Origin: Brevibacillus brevis NBRC 100599
Lineage (GTDB): Bacteria > Bacillota > Bacilli > Brevibacillales > Brevibacillaceae
Length of the DNA stretch: 64,000 bases
Reading direction: 5' to 3'
Assembly (NCBI RefSeq): GCF_000010165.1
Contig: NC_012491.1
Coordinates: forward strand, 2,859,501 to 2,923,500
Shown: in pieces, positions 7,972 to 16,580 of the stretch
Layout: the number at the start of each line of letters is the position of its first letter
How positions within the stretch are numbered: the stretch's first letter is position 1
Position numbers and translations under genes: made by a program
Notes under the pieces: generated by a model
Seen by the model: only the letters and a program-made list of their open reading frames with translations
Told to the model about the DNA's origin: nothing
The model's database searches: none

Positions 7972-9636
7972 ATGAATCAGGCAGCAGAAGCATTTCTAAA
8001 CGAAGTATGGACTTCCATCCAAGAAATTTACCAAAAAGAGAACCAACGGATCAATGAGATCAAAGACTGGAGTCTACTGCAGGCAGGGGTCAAAGACTAC
8101 CTGAGAGTGGCGTGGAGAAAAGGAAAGCTCAATTGGGCCAATGGCAAAATCCACATCGATGTCCATGAACCATTCAGCTGGAGTGACGACTCGTACAAAT
8201 ACGAAGCGGGCTCTTATATCGAGGAGCTTACAGAGGAAATCCTCATGCAAGAGTTTTTTCCCGCACTGTGTGATCGAATGGAAGCCTTGTTCCATTCCAC
8301 CGACTATGATTCTCACTTTTTTAATTACCGCTTTGAGCTCGTCTTCGAATTCGAGTGGAAACAATCGATGCAATGCCATTCTCGCCATTTCATAAACGAG
8401 CGAAAACGCGAGAGTCTAAAACAAGTACTGGATCAATTTATCGAGACAAAAATTAAAGCGGAGCTTCCTGTACGTCCGAAAGAAAGAGACGACTTCTTCT
8501 TCGCTCATTGTCTCGTCAATCCCGACTTGATGGAACAAAAGCAGGAAATTATCGAACCGCTCATCCAGCGTCTTAGCGAAAAGCTGCGCTCTAATAAAGA
8601 ACGCGGTGATTCGTGGACGTACCATTCTGCCGTGGCTTTAAAAGGATGGGCGGATGAGCGTTTTTTAGTCAAATTTTTTGATCGTACCGGGCATTATGGA
8701 ATGGACTGGGTTTTGAAACCCGAGCAGGAGCGTCAGGAACCAAAAGCAGAGGAGCTGGACTTTTTCCTATACGTCGCTCTCGCAATAGGTAACAAGGAAC
8801 CTGACACCCGCAAGAAGTTTTTGGACCTCGCTGTTCAGCTTGGCTCCAAGCGGGCTACGGACTATGTAAAACGTGGCAGCGGTCGCTTTGAAAACGAGTA
8901 TAAAAGCAGTCTGATTCAAGCAAAAGCCAATGACGTTTTACAAGCGATCGACATCCGTATCGTGACTGAGGAAGAAGCCGCCTACGGTGAAGCCATCGAT
9001 TTTATCAACGGACTCTTGCGTGAAGGCTTTCCGAAAGGGTACAAGCTCAAGCTGAAGAGTAGCGAAAAGCACTACCTGCCCGTAAAAAAGCTGGCGAAGT
9101 CAGGTCTCCACCAGTTTTTTGCCAATGCTTCTCGTTATCCTGCCTTATATCCGAAAATCGCCGAATATGCGGAGCTTGCGATGGAAGAGTTCGCATGGTA
9201 CGGGGATGTAGAGCCCAGTGAAAAATCCGTCATGCCTGGCACCTATGCGGTATTGGCTCTCGGGTTGTCTAGCAGCGATTATTTTCCACTCTTTCGCCGC
9301 TATATGGAGCTGGTCGACACGGAGCATCAGTCTGCGCAGGACGATTTTGCCCTAGCTTTTATGGAGGCGCATGGTGTAACCGTAGAGAATATGCCCGTAC
9401 TCGTCTCTCTGGTGCTTGGCAGTAGCGACTCGGCGAAGCCTTTGAAAAATATCACCATTGATCGTGCCGAACTGGTGGATTCACTCATAGAGGAGCTTGC
9501 AGCGATGGAGGATTACCATCGGGAAAGCGTTATTTATCGCCTTTTCGGCGGGAACAAAAAGCTCGCACAGGCAGTAAAAAAGGAATCTTCCCCCCTCAAA
9601 GACAAGTTTGCCCAATTGCTAGCCTTGGTCGAATAG
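7972..9636 (+). CDS. conserved hypothetical protein, 554 aa, SUFU-gene partner
   Basis: The ATG at 7972 follows AAGGAGGAGAGTCAGTC. The protein is soluble, rich in charged residues and helices, with no signal peptide, membrane segment or catalytic motif I can recognise. Notable segments are an aromatic/acidic N-terminal half (HVHEPFSWSDDSYKYE-like and FEFEWKQSMQCHSRHF regions) and a helical-repeat-like C-terminal half (about residues 330-554). It may belong to an uncharacterised DUF family (DUF6138 comes to mind, not verified). It lies 29 bp behind the SUFU gene on the same strand, so the two probably act together. Confidence 0.75.
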   Translation: MNQAAEAFLNEVWTSIQEIYQKENQRINEIKDWSLLQAGVKDYLRVAWRKGKLNWANGKIHIDVHEPFSWSDDSYKYEAGSYIEELTEEILMQEFFPALCDRMEALFHSTDYDSHFFNYRFELVFEFEWKQSMQCHSRHFINERKRESLKQVLDQFIETKIKAELPVRPKERDDFFFAHCLVNPDLMEQKQEIIEPLIQRLSEKLRSNKERGDSWTYHSAVALKGWADERFLVKFFDRTGHYGMDWVLKPEQERQEPKAEELDFFLYVALAIGNKEPDTRKKFLDLAVQLGSKRATDYVKRGSGRFENEYKSSLIQAKANDVLQAIDIRIVTEEEAAYGEAIDFINGLLREGFPKGYKLKLKSSEKHYLPVKKLAKSGLHQFFANASRYPALYPKIAEYAELAMEEFAWYGDVEPSEKSVMPGTYAVLALGLSSSDYFPLFRRYMELVDTEHQSAQDDFALAFMEAHGVTVENMPVLVSLVLGSSDSAKPLKNITIDRAELVDSLIEELAAMEDYHRESVIYRLFGGNKKLAQAVKKESSPLKDKFAQLLALVE

Positions 9637-9696
9637 CTTCATTGACAATATTTAGAAGACCATTATTTTTCATATAGTGATTTCTAGTACGAGAGC

Positions 9697-9736
9697 AAGA
9701 TGCTTCTGTTTATTGGACAGGAGCATCTTTTTTTGT
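9697..9736 (+). terminator. terminator or leader attenuator before the ABC-F remnant
   Basis: The 8-bp stem AAGATGCT/AGCATCTT with a 17-nt loop and a run of eight T residues lies 60 bp after the upstream gene's stop. A TTGACA at 9642-9647 with TATTTT 16 bp later may start a transcript ahead of it, and a minute reading frame (ATG 9759, four codons) follows. Either it terminates the upstream operon or it is an attenuator for the ABC-F gene; leader attenuators are common for ABC-F resistance genes. Confidence 0.75.
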
Positions 9737-9809
9737 TGTCAAAAAAGGGTTGATACAGATGAACAAAGAGTAAATGACGAGAAACGTAAAAACGAAATGG
9801 GGAATCCAC

Positions 9810-10530
9810 ATGGTTGAACTGCACAATATCACGATTACCACCAAAAAAGACGACAGGACTCTCATTCAAAACTTGCATTTGACCCTGCAAACCGGTGACA
9901 AGATTGCCATCATCGGGGAAGAGGGAAATGGAAAAAGCAGCTTATTAAAATTGATATACGCGGAACAAATGATCGCATGACGTTTGGAATAAGGTAGAGC
10001 ATCAACATCGGAACGTTTCCCGGTCAGATCCGCGTCTGCAAAAGAAAATCAAGTCTCTGAAAAATCAAAGAGAGCGCATGGAGAAAGCATCGGAAACGTT
10101 TGTAGAGGCTCCAAGTGTGGAAGAAGCAAGCGAATTCCGATTTGATTCTGCGGTACATGTGCCAGGCAGTAAACAAATCATCGACTTTTCATTGGGAGGA
10201 TTGCAAATAGCGAACAAACAGCTATCAAAACAGATTCATTTATCGATCAAGGGGCGAGAAAAAGTTGCGATTATTGGAGAAAATGGGGTCGGAAAAACCA
10301 CGTTGTTGAAAAAAATCATGGATGAGCTCGTCCAGCACTCGTCATTCAAGATCGGTTATATTGAATTCTTGGATAGAACGGGGAATAAAGCTGCGATTAC
10401 AAAAGCGTATACACATTTAGGGAATATGAAATTTACAAAAGATGAGATGCATCAACCTATTCAGAACTTGTCTGGGGGACAGAAAGCGAAATTGCTCTTG
10501 TTAAAAATGATTTTGGATCAGTGCGGGTCT
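9810..10530 (+). pseudogene. multiply deleted ABC-F (ribosome-protection type) ATPase remnant
   Basis: Pieces of one ABC-F protein lie in order but are no longer one frame. From ATG 9810 the first nucleotide-binding domain begins (VELHNITITTKKDDRTLIQN, Walker A GEEGNGKSS) and stops at 9980. After a shift, the inter-domain linker (RSDPRLQKKIKSLKNQRERM, about 10023-10080) and a second domain (Walker A GENGVGKTT, signature LSGGQKAK at about 10470) continue. Missing are the rest of domain 1 after Walker A, part of domain 2 between Walker A and the signature, and everything from Walker B onward. The linker and ABC2 resemble antibiotic-resistance ABC-F factors of the VmlR/Vga group. Non-functional as it stands. 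Confidence 0.8.
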
Positions 10531-10635
10531 CACGAAAATAAAATAAGGGATCGTAGCGGAATCCTTGCTACATGGTTGACATTGCTATTTGAATTCAATA
10601 TACTGACTTTAATTTCATATGAAACATACATTGAA

Positions 10636-10878
10636 AGAGCCCAGTAGCAGCTTATTCCCTGTCCTAGAAAGCCGGGGGTTGATGGAACCCGGTACACAAT
10701 AAGCGAGCGAAATACACTCTGGAGTATCTCGGGTAATGCCGAGCGGAATCGCGAACGATAACTCGCTACGAGTGGCATGAATGGCCTGCGCAAGCGCTTG
10801 GGTCCATTGGTGCAAGATGGGTGGTAACACGGTTATTCAATCGTCCCTATGTCTACAATAGACAAGGGGCGATTTTTT
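10636..10878 (+). promoter_or_regulatory. T-box riboswitch (tyrosine) of tyrS
   Basis: The leader between the ABC-F remnant and tyrS has T-box features: a stem I base formed by GCTTATT (10650-10656) and AATAAGC (10698-10704), a candidate specifier UAC (Tyr) at 10693-10695 in GGTACACAA, the AGTAG-type 5' element near 10643, and the T-box sequence TGGGTGGTAACACGG at 10818-10832 that pairs with the uncharged tRNA end. It ends in a terminator stem AATCGTCCCT/AGGGGCGATT followed by TTTTTT (10839-10878). Uncharged tRNA-Tyr would favour antitermination and tyrS expression. Confidence 0.9.
10839..10878 (+). terminator. T-box regulated terminator
   Basis: Stem AATCGTCCCT (10839-10848) and AGGGGCGATT (10865-10874) with a following T-run, competing with the antiterminator that includes the T-box bases. 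Confidence 0.85.
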
Positions 10879-10908
10879 GTTTTTTACCATAGGAGATTGA
10901 AGGAGTGT

Positions 10909-12177
10909 ATGGCAGTGAATATTATCGACGAACTCGAATGGCGCGAAGCCGTCAATCAGCAAACAGATGCAGAAGGGCTGCGAGAATTAACGAATGAAAA
11001 AGCAGTCTCGTTATATTGTGGTGTCGATCCAACAGGTGACAGCATGCATATCGGTCACTTGATTCCGTTCATGGTACTGAAACGCTTCCAGCTTGCTGGT
11101 CATCGCCCGGTTATTTTGATCGGTGGTGCAACAGGTACGATTGGCGATCCGAGCGGCCGTCAATCCGAGCGTTCTTTGCAAACACTGGAACAAATTCAGG
11201 AGAACGTCGACAAACTTACCGCACAGATGAAAAAGCTGTTCATTACAGAAGGCGACAACCAAATTCGTTTGGTGAACAACTACGACTGGACGCACAAAAT
11301 CAATGTTATTGAATTTTTGCGGGATTACGGGAAAAACTTCAGCATCAATACGATGCTTGCCAAGGATGTTGTGTCGAGCAGACTGGAAAGCGGTATTTCG
11401 TTTACGGAGTTTTCCTATCAAATTCTGCAATCGCTGGATTACCTGCATCTGTACAAACATGAAGATGTTCAGCTGCAAATCGGCGGTTCCGACCAATGGG
11501 GCAACATCACGAGCGGTCTCGATCTGATCCGCAAAAAAGAAGGATCAGAAGCAAAAGCATTCGGTCTCACAATTCCTCTGATGCTGAAGGCAGATGGTAC
11601 GAAATTCGGGAAGACAGCAGGAGGAGCCATCTGGCTCGATCCAAACAAAACAACACCATTCGAATTCTACCAATTCTGGGCGAATACCGATGACCGCGAT
11701 GTTGTGAAATACTTGAAATACTTTACGTTCCTCTCCAAAGAGCAAATTGAAGAGCTGGCGGAAAAAGTACAGTCTGAGCCACATAAACGCGAGGCGCAAA
11801 AAGCGCTGGCTGAGGAAATGACGAGATTTGTCCACGGCGAGGAATTGCTGGAGCAGGCGAAGCGCATTACAGCAGCTTTGTTTACTGGAGATATTAAATC
11901 GCTGTCGGCAGATGAAATCGAGCAAGGCTTCAAAGAAATGCCGACATTCGAATCTACCCTCGAAACGAAGAACATTGTCGACTGGCTCGTTGAGATCGGC
12001 ATTGAGCCATCCAAACGTCAAGCACGTGAGGATATTACAAAAGGCGCTATCTCCATGAATGGCGAGCGCGTAACCGATTTGGAACTGGAAGTAACACCAA
12101 GTCTTGCTATCGGCGGCCGCTTCATCATTATCCGCAAAGGCAAGAAAAACTACAGCTTGGTAAAATTGTCTCAATAG
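10909..12177 (+). CDS. tyrS: tyrosyl-tRNA synthetase
   Basis: The enzyme charges tRNA-Tyr with tyrosine. ATG 10909 follows AAGGAG with correct spacing and gives 422 aa, the usual TyrRS length; a longer frame from 10849 would run through the T-box terminator. Class I motifs are present: HIGH as HIGHLIP (about residue 47), the tyrosine-binding SYQILQSLDYLHL and GGSDQWGN segments (about 175-200), and the KMSKS equivalent KFGKT (about 235). An S4-like RNA-binding domain closes the protein (KRQAREDITKGAISMNGERV, about 360-380). It is controlled by the upstream tyrosine T-box. Confidence 0.97.
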   Translation: MAVNIIDELEWREAVNQQTDAEGLRELTNEKAVSLYCGVDPTGDSMHIGHLIPFMVLKRFQLAGHRPVILIGGATGTIGDPSGRQSERSLQTLEQIQENVDKLTAQMKKLFITEGDNQIRLVNNYDWTHKINVIEFLRDYGKNFSINTMLAKDVVSSRLESGISFTEFSYQILQSLDYLHLYKHEDVQLQIGGSDQWGNITSGLDLIRKKEGSEAKAFGLTIPLMLKADGTKFGKTAGGAIWLDPNKTTPFEFYQFWANTDDRDVVKYLKYFTFLSKEQIEELAEKVQSEPHKREAQKALAEEMTRFVHGEELLEQAKRITAALFTGDIKSLSADEIEQGFKEMPTFESTLETKNIVDWLVEIGIEPSKRQAREDITKGAISMNGERVTDLELEVTPSLAIGGRFIIIRKGKKNYSLVKLSQ

Positions 12178-12187
12178 ATAAAGGAAT

Positions 12188-12227
12188 AAGAAGCTTCCCT
12201 GGAAAAATGAAGGGAAGCTTCTTTTTG
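12188..12227 (+). terminator. terminator after tyrS
   Basis: Perfect 11-bp stem GAAGCTTCCCT (12190-12200) / AGGGAAGCTTC (12211-12221) followed by TTTTTG. Confidence 0.85.
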
Positions 12228-12241
12228 TATTTGTTTTCCTT

Positions 12242-14356
12242 TTATTTCGGGAATGCAATGCTATCCAATTTGTTTGCAGCAATGATAGCAACTGCATTCG
12301 GCTCCAGATCGAACCAAAAGATAAGATCGCCATCCGCTTTCTTTTGTGACGGCTTCATCCCGTTCACATAGACTTCCGAAGCTTTTGTCGCCATGGAAAG
12401 ACTAGAAATCTTGTGCTCGCCACGATTGTGCAGAATGATAGAGCCGTTTGGTGCATATTCCATTCTGACTTGAGAGAGGGCGAGCCAATAATCCATGATT
12501 TCACGTACGGTTGTCAAATGCAATTGGCCCTGATCGCGCAGCGTTTCCATTCGCTTCAGCAAGCGGTCAAAATCGGGATGGATGATCCAGTTTCCTTGGG
12601 CATCTCGAATGATAAATTTCCCGCCTTGCTTTTTGGATGGAAATCTCGCCAAGTAGGTATGGTTGATAAAAACCCCACGATTTTGAATGAGCTGCTGGAG
12701 ATTTTGCTCCCGATACAGGTTTACTGAATACTCTGGAATAATGGCTGCCGACCATGAATAAAACGGGCCAGTCACTGTCGGATGCGACCAATAGAGAGGA
12801 GTGCGCAGGGAGTCGCCTTTTTGGGATTGGTACAGATCAAGACCATTATTGGGATTGGCGATATCTTCTGAGCTGTAGTGCCAAAAATAGGATGTGCCGT
12901 ATTTTTTCCACTGATGCGCCAAGTAATTCGCAGTTTGGATGTCAAGTGCGTTAAAGGCAAAGCTAGACTTCAAATACCCATGGTCAATCCATGTGCGGCT
13001 TTGGAAGTGATCTTTCATTACTTGCAAAGCATCTTCCGTAGTCTTTTGATAGTGCCTGATTTCGTAAGGATAGAGGGTATGTAGACCAATATCATCGCCG
13101 TTCCGATTCAGATCATCCAGAAACTGCAAAAATTCTGGACTTTGCGCAATGGCGACATTGATAGGCGATTTCGCTTGAAAATAAGGATTCGAGTAAAACA
13201 CGCTTTTCGTAACCGGAATTCGGTGTTTGACAAAACCGCCTGTCGCTTGTGCCGACGATGAAATCTTCTCGGAACCGAAATAAACAGCCCGATTTGTTTG
13301 CAGCGTCTGCTCATCAGCATGCTCTGTCCATACATGTGTCGCCAAAAAACCTGAAGGCTGACTCATAAATCGTGGCATGAGCTTCGGTTGATACCCAACT
13401 ACTAGCGAGAAGGAATTCGTCCGTACATCGTTTGCGCGATATTCGGAAGCGTGGCGGACTTTTCCGACCTGATTCGTGGAGGTTTGCTGTACGTATCTGT
13501 GATCGTTCATGTGATCCAGATTCACGATAAGCTGTTTTTGCGTTGTATTCAATTCAAGTGAAGACACGTTGGGGGCATGGTACAAAAAAGCTGCTTGCTT
13601 CCCTTGACCAAATTTCGCACCTTGGTGATCCAGCCAGTAAGAAGCTTGGAATTTTTTTGTGTCCACTTTCCGATTCTTGCGATATACCTCTGTTACATTT
13701 TGCTTGAATTGCAGGGCGAACGTTTCACGAAAAACCTTTGCCGCTCGCTTGTAGGTGGTTTTTACAGTGATATCGATGGCTGGGCTATTTTTTTGCAATG
13801 CATATTGGGTTGAAACCACTGCAATCGGGGTATGACCAGTGACGATGACTGTGTTACCAGTGGCAGTCTCCCGGTGTTCCACCTTTACATCATCCCACTT
13901 ACGAACCCAGTGGCTGCCCCGTTTGATAAAAATGTTCCGGTCGATTACTTTCGTCGTTGGTGGAGAGAAATACAAATCATTTCCACGGACGGAAGTCACT
14001 TTCGCCTGATGAACAAGCGGAGCATTCATTCTGCCGCCAAATGATTCGGATCGAATTTCGATGGCTGCGCCTGGTTGAAATGGTGGGCTTTGATCCAACG
14101 TTATTTGTTTGGATCCTTTCGGAAGAGAAGGAGTCATCGAATTATAAATGGTACCATATTCGGCTTGGTATTGAATGGAAGAAAGGATTTCGTTTTTTGC
14201 CAAATCGGTAATGCGGACATTGCCATTCTCATCCCAGCTAAAAACGTAATATGGATTTTGAATGGTGGATTCCTTCGCGAGCGTAGGTATTGGAAAAGAA
14301 AGTACGAAGAAAAGCAATAATAGAAAGTGAATGACGAAAAACCTTTTTTCCAGCAT
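12242..14356 (-). CDS. secreted protein with polysaccharide-deacetylase-like region
   Basis: The 704-aa protein starts at ATG 14356 behind AAAAGGAGAAAATC on the minus strand. Residues 1-28 form a signal peptide ending FPIPTLA|KE, so it is exported. The N-terminal 330 residues look beta-rich and carbohydrate-module-like. Residues about 390-620 contain segments reminiscent of NodB/glycoside-hydrolase-deacetylase barrels (LNRNGDDIGLHTLYPYEIRH, SRTWIDHGYLKSSFAFNALD, GVFINHTYLARF). The acidic and histidine positions suggest a metal-dependent hydrolase, but I cannot assign all catalytic residues. Probable role: cell-envelope or exopolysaccharide modification (inference). It stands divergently from the MarR-MFS pair. 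Confidence 0.65.
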   Translation of the reverse strand: MLEKRFFVIHFLLLLFFVLSFPIPTLAKESTIQNPYYVFSWDENGNVRITDLAKNEILSSIQYQAEYGTIYNSMTPSLPKGSKQITLDQSPPFQPGAAIEIRSESFGGRMNAPLVHQAKVTSVRGNDLYFSPPTTKVIDRNIFIKRGSHWVRKWDDVKVEHRETATGNTVIVTGHTPIAVVSTQYALQKNSPAIDITVKTTYKRAAKVFRETFALQFKQNVTEVYRKNRKVDTKKFQASYWLDHQGAKFGQGKQAAFLYHAPNVSSLELNTTQKQLIVNLDHMNDHRYVQQTSTNQVGKVRHASEYRANDVRTNSFSLVVGYQPKLMPRFMSQPSGFLATHVWTEHADEQTLQTNRAVYFGSEKISSSAQATGGFVKHRIPVTKSVFYSNPYFQAKSPINVAIAQSPEFLQFLDDLNRNGDDIGLHTLYPYEIRHYQKTTEDALQVMKDHFQSRTWIDHGYLKSSFAFNALDIQTANYLAHQWKKYGTSYFWHYSSEDIANPNNGLDLYQSQKGDSLRTPLYWSHPTVTGPFYSWSAAIIPEYSVNLYREQNLQQLIQNRGVFINHTYLARFPSKKQGGKFIIRDAQGNWIIHPDFDRLLKRMETLRDQGQLHLTTVREIMDYWLALSQVRMEYAPNGSIILHNRGEHKISSLSMATKASEVYVNGMKPSQKKADGDLIFWFDLEPNAVAIIAANKLDSIAFPK

Positions 14357-14433
14357 GATTTTCTCCTTTTGTATGATGATATAGGTTAGACGAATGTTCG
14401 TGGAAAAAGCCACACGGAAACCAATTTTGAATT

Positions 14434-14799
14434 TTGACCTTCTCAAACAGCAAGGAAAGAGATATATCGGTCACACAATGGGCGTTGATCCGTTATCTCA
14501 AAGATAACGGTCCTGCTACCTTTAGCGATGTCGCCGATTATTGGCAAGTAGAGAAGCCGGCTATTACACCCATTGCGCAAAAATTAGCTGCGCGTGAAAT
14601 GATTTCGATTTTATCAGGTGCAGACAAACGGCAAAAAATTATGTGCCTGTCAGAGAAAGGGGAAGCGCTCCATAAAACGATTATGGAAGCGACTGATCCA
14701 TTCTTGGAAGAATTAATGGAAGGTATCTCACAAGAAGAAAGAGACGTAGCAGCCACAGTACTGGAAAAACTAATCATGAATCTAAAGAGAAGAGGGTAA
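14434..14799 (+). CDS. MarR-family regulator, possibly N-terminally shortened
   Basis: The 121-aa product has the MarR winged helix: VTQWALIRYLKDNGPATFSD, the recognition region KPAITPIAQKLAAREMI, and a wing SGADKRQKIMCLSEKGE, followed by the dimerisation helix. The only in-frame start is TTG 14434, directly after an in-frame TGA at 14428, and no clear ribosome binding site is visible. Only about 20 residues precede the first conserved helix, fewer than the roughly 30-35 usual in the family. It ends 3 bp before the MFS transporter gene, so the pair is an operon; the regulator probably represses the transporter. Confidence 0.75.
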   Translation: MTFSNSKERDISVTQWALIRYLKDNGPATFSDVADYWQVEKPAITPIAQKLAAREMISILSGADKRQKIMCLSEKGEALHKTIMEATDPFLEELMEGISQEERDVAATVLEKLIMNLKRRG

Positions 14800-14802
14800 G
14801 CA

Positions 14803-15993
14803 GTGAATCAGGATAGGCTTTGGACAAAAGAGTTCGTCATTGTTTCTTTCATCAATTTTCTTTTGACACTGATGTATTTCTTACTAATGGTTACGATTGC
14901 TTCGTACGCCAAAACAGAATTTCTCGCTTCAACCAGTTTAGCTGGATTGGTTTCCAGTATCTTTATCATTGGTGCTTTGATTGGCCGATTACTTACGGGA
15001 AGAGCCATTAGTTATATTGGTACGAAAAAAACGCTATGGATTGGGTTGGGATTTTTTGCTGTCACCTCGTTGCTTTACTTTTTTGCTGTCCATATCAGCT
15101 TTTTACTGGTAAATCGTTTGCTGCAAGGGATTGCCGTTGGTATTGCCAGTACTGCAACAGGTACCATTATTGCTCAAATCTTGCCAGCGTCTCGCAAGGG
15201 TGAGGGGATAGGCTATTATAGTTTAAGTGCGATTTTAGCCACTGCCATTGGTCCTTTTCTCGGCATGATCTTGTTGCGGCTTGAAAATGGTTTCACCTGG
15301 ATCTTTACGATGAATGTCGTGTTTTCCCTGATTTGCTTGCTGTTTTATGCCATGGCAAAAATCAATGTTCCGCTTTCTTCCGCGAATGTGAAAGAAGAAG
15401 AAACAGGTTCACTGCTTTCGAAATTCATCGAGCCGAAAGCCTTGCCGATTTCATTTATTGCCTTATTAATCGGCTTCAGCTATTCGGGTGTCTTGTCATT
15501 TCTATCGTTTTATGCGGAAGAAATTAATCTATCCTCAACTGCGAGTTATTTCTTTTTGGTGTATGCCATTGTCATTATCCTCTCGCGACCATTTTCAGGA
15601 AAGCTCATGGACGCAAGAGGGGCGAACATTGTGACATACCCCAGCCTGGTGATCTTTGCTGTCGGGATGCTTCTATTCAGTCAAGCCTCGACTTCTTTGA
15701 TGCTGCTACTATCTGCTGCGTTGATTGGAGTAGGCTTCGGAAACTTTAACTCCATTGCCCAAACGGTAGCTGTGAAGGTGACAGCTCCGCATCGCTTTGG
15801 ACTAGCAACCTCTACTTACTACATTATGTATGATCTAGGATTAGGAATCGGGCCCTATTTACTCGGATTTATCGTACCGCATACAGGATATCGTACGATT
15901 TTCGGTGGGATGGTTGCCTTTATTCTTTTCAGTATCCCGCTTTATTACTGGTTACACGGGAAACGAGATCGGGAATTGATGCGTGCTACCTAA
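14803..15993 (+). CDS. MFS efflux transporter
   Basis: This 396-aa protein starts at GTG 14803. It has about 12 hydrophobic segments and the MFS signature in the loop after TM2 (GRLLTGRAISYIGTKKTLWIG, motif A-like), plus a second half beginning near residue 210 with a related LSRPFSGKLMDARGANIV loop. Sequence style is that of the drug/sugar-efflux (DHA1/YfcJ-like) proteins. It follows a MarR regulator in the same operon and ends with a strong terminator, so it is an independent unit just upstream of the tyc operon. The substrate is unknown; a role in peptide resistance is possible but not shown. Confidence 0.88.
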   Translation: MNQDRLWTKEFVIVSFINFLLTLMYFLLMVTIASYAKTEFLASTSLAGLVSSIFIIGALIGRLLTGRAISYIGTKKTLWIGLGFFAVTSLLYFFAVHISFLLVNRLLQGIAVGIASTATGTIIAQILPASRKGEGIGYYSLSAILATAIGPFLGMILLRLENGFTWIFTMNVVFSLICLLFYAMAKINVPLSSANVKEEETGSLLSKFIEPKALPISFIALLIGFSYSGVLSFLSFYAEEINLSSTASYFFLVYAIVIILSRPFSGKLMDARGANIVTYPSLVIFAVGMLLFSQASTSLMLLLSAALIGVGFGNFNSIAQTVAVKVTAPHRFGLATSTYYIMYDLGLGIGPYLLGFIVPHTGYRTIFGGMVAFILFSIPLYYWLHGKRDRELMRAT

Positions 15994-15999
15994 CTCTAA

Positions 16000-16043
16000 A
16001 GGCTCACACTTTCGAATGAAACCAGAAAGTGTGAGCTTTTTTT
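16000..16043 (+). terminator. terminator between MFS gene and tyc operon
   Basis: Perfect 12-bp stem GCTCACACTTTC (16002-16013) / GAAAGTGTGAGC (16025-16036) followed by seven T residues. Confidence 0.9.
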
Positions 16044-16127
16044 GGAGGAAATGAAGATTGGGTTAGGTAAAAAGTTGCTAATTTTACAAAAAATGCCTAT
16101 TTTTTAACTGATTTCTAAAACGCTCTC

Positions 16128-16136
16128 TGTTATAAT
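16128..16136 (+). promoter_or_regulatory. putative extended -10 promoter of the tyc operon
   Basis: TGTTATAAT (TG at 16128-16129, TATAAT 16131-16136) lies in an AT-rich stretch (16060-16140); no good -35 is visible 17 bp upstream (CTGATT). Transcription from about 16143 would give a leader of about 440 nt before tycA. AT-rich tyc promoter DNA is a known target of the transition-state repressor AbrB (established for tycA of B. brevis); the binding sites cannot be located by eye. Confidence 0.5.
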
Positions 16137-16580
16137 GAATAACAGTTTCTCAAACAGGTGCATATGAATGCGCTATTCTGCTGGATTCTAAGGAGGTGTG
16201 AAGGCCAGAACATTTGTTTTTGGATAAAAATTGGAAAGTGACTTTTGTCCTGAAAACTGCTTTGAGGAAACAGGGAATTTTTCCCATTGTGAACCGATGT
16301 AAAATGGTGGAAAATTTGTAGATGAAAATTGGTTCATGACGATAGTAATATGAATGTGGGTAATATTTACAAAATAGACACAAAAACCCAGACACTTTAT
16401 TACATTCGGCCATTATATTAAATGGTGTTGATGATGGAGTTTCCAGTGTGAGCCATTGGTCACTGAGACTTCATCTTCAGATTTCGCAGACCATTTCCTT
16501 TCAGTTGCGTTCACTTGTTTGGCCATCGCATTGTATTGGCACACGATGGACTAAAGTTTGCCAATTATCGGAGGGGACAT
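16137..16580 (+). promoter_or_regulatory. long tycA 5' leader with a start-less Shine-Dalgarno
   Basis: No protein of credible size and composition is encoded in these 444 bases. The leader contains a near-perfect Shine-Dalgarno CTAAGGAGGTGTGA at 16189-16202 with no start codon at normal spacing leading to an open frame; the nearest frame (TTG 16214, about 35 codons) starts too far away. Such isolated SD elements stabilise mRNA in Bacillus (STAB-SD of cry3A). A small stem CCATCG/CGATGG (about 16523-16549) precedes the true tycA ribosome binding site GAGGGGAC (16571-16578). Confidence 0.45.

Noticed and set aside
6899-7993. Long minus-strand frame (364 codons)
   Set aside because: It mirrors the SUFU-domain gene on the plus strand and has no domain or ribosome binding site of its own.
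11545-12333. Minus-strand frame opposite tyrS
   Set aside because: Shadow of tyrS; composition is typical of antisense frames.
16214-16321. Possible leader peptide (TTG start, about 35 codons) after the isolated Shine-Dalgarno
   Set aside because: The start lies about 17 nt from the SD, too far for efficient initiation, and no regulatory codon run is visible.
16150-16413. Minus-strand frame in the tycA leader
   Set aside because: No ribosome binding site, odd composition, lies fully within the leader; treated as chance.
16515-16580. In-frame upstream ATG for tycA (22 extra residues)
   Set aside because: The GAGGGGAC ribosome binding site sits before ATG 16581, and known TycA starts [10 protein letters not shown].
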